A stretch of DNA of 5,780 bases from Fibrobacter sp. UBA4309 (GTDB taxonomy: Bacteria; Fibrobacterota; Fibrobacteria; Fibrobacterales; Fibrobacteraceae). The notes under the pieces were generated by a model, which saw nothing but the letters and a program-made list of their open reading frames with translations, had not been told where the DNA came from and did no database searches. The DNA is taken from positions 1 to 5,780 of the forward strand of contig NZ_DGUN01000019.1 of the NCBI RefSeq assembly GCF_002395745.1. The letters run 5' to 3'. Position 1 is the first letter of the stretch. Each line of letters begins with the position of its first letter. Below, one piece after another: positions 5,197 through 5,780 of the stretch. A program made the position numbers and the translations under genes.

Positions 5197-5780
5197 TTAC
5201 TTTAATTCTTTCAGCGCAGCTTCGTTCTTCGCGATAATATCCATCTGCGTAGCAAGTTTGGTGCGTTCGGCGTTCACGACGGCTTCGGGAGCGCCGCTGA
5301 CGAACTTCTGGTTCGAAAGCTTCTTCTCGATGCTGGCGGCGAATGCCTTGGCCTTCTCGATTTCCTTTTCGAGGCGGGCGATTTCCGCAGCCGGATCGAG
5401 GATACCTTCCAGCGGGATGTAGAGTTCGCCACCGGGAACCACGGCGCTGGCGCTGAACTTCGGCTTGGCGGCCTTCACGGCGACACTCAGGTCAGAAAGA
5501 CCCGAAAGCTCGGTGATGATTGCCATGCAGTTTTTCACGCTGGCTTCCGTCGCGGCGTCGTCCACGCTCACCACGGCGCTGAGCTTGGTGGCGGGGCTCA
5601 CGTTGTAGCGGCCACGCACGCCACGCACGCTTTCCACCACGGCGAATGCCTGGTCGAATGCGGCTTCAATCTTCGCGTCAATGAGCGATTCGTCTGCCTT
5701 GGGCCATGCGCGGCTGATCACCATTTCGCTGCCCTGGAACAGGATGCTGTTCAGTTCTTCGGTAATGAACGGCATCACCG
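5197..5780 (-). CDS. valS: valyl-tRNA synthetase, C-terminal 193 residues (5' end outside window)
   Basis: ValRS is a cytoplasmic class I synthetase that charges tRNA-Val with valine and edits mischarged threonine. Only its end is here; the catalytic HIGH and KMSKS regions and the editing domain lie beyond the right edge. The fragment opens inside the anticodon-binding domain with VMPFITEEL, the family's conserved motif. It continues with SRAWPKAD (22-29 of the fragment), VRGVRGRYNVSP (51-62) and ELYIPLEGILDPAAEIARLE (118-137). Residues about 126-193 form a charged coiled coil with KKLSNQKFVSGAPEAVV, the C-terminal tRNA-binding arm (Pfam Val_tRNA-synt_C). It ends at TAA 5199-5197 in frame, at the usual place for the family. 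The GTG/ATG near the right edge are internal codons, not a start. The nearest downstream feature on this strand is the shared bidirectional terminator. Confidence 0.96.
   Translation of the reverse strand, partial: VMPFITEELNSILFQGSEMVISRAWPKADESLIDAKIEAAFDQAFAVVESVRGVRGRYNVSPATKLSAVVSVDDAATEASVKNCMAIITELSGLSDLSVAVKAAKPKFSASAVVPGGELYIPLEGILDPAAEIARLEKEIEKAKAFAASIEKKLSNQKFVSGAPEAVVNAERTKLATQMDIIAKNEAALKELK

Overview
The window carries five protein genes, two of them cut by its edges. It looks like ordinary chromosome from a Gram-negative bacterium, most likely of the Fibrobacter type. That assignment is an inference. It rests on two Sec-exported envelope proteins in the Fibrobacter/Bacteroidota style, clear AGGAG-type ribosome binding sites at two of the starts, G+C-rich housekeeping genes, and a short dispersed-type palindrome beside valS. 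No rRNA, tRNA, CRISPR array, transposase or phage gene is visible.

Layout from left to right: (1) 1-2807, minus strand: the first 935 codons of a large SWIM/SNF2-family helicase, running off the left edge after motif III. A plus-strand open frame of about 600 codons lies over it but is only its antisense shadow. (2) 2808-2867: a 60-bp divergent intergenic region with overlapping, roughly mirror-image promoter candidates. (3) 2868-3515, plus strand: a 215-residue six-helix ABC-2-type permease with no ATPase gene in view. (4) 3521-4411, minus strand: a 296-residue secreted protein of unknown family, convergent with the permease (5 bp between stops). The permease's likely terminator lies inside its 3' end. 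(5) 4412-4573: a 162-bp divergent promoter region with simple-sequence tracts on both sides. (6) 4574-5095, plus strand: a 173-residue small outer-membrane beta-barrel-like protein. (7) 5096-5196: a strong bidirectional terminator and a short palindromic repeat. (8) 5197-5780, minus strand: the C-terminal end of valyl-tRNA synthetase.

The genes do not form an obvious pathway. Strands alternate from gene to gene, so each appears to be its own transcription unit. I found no convincing new multi-gene system. The points most worth a second look are the altered SWIM zinc finger (His replaced by Tyr) fused to the SNF2 helicase, the mirrored promoters with SD-less starts, the orphan permease, the terminator embedded in a convergent gene, and the slippage-prone tracts upstream of the two envelope-protein genes.
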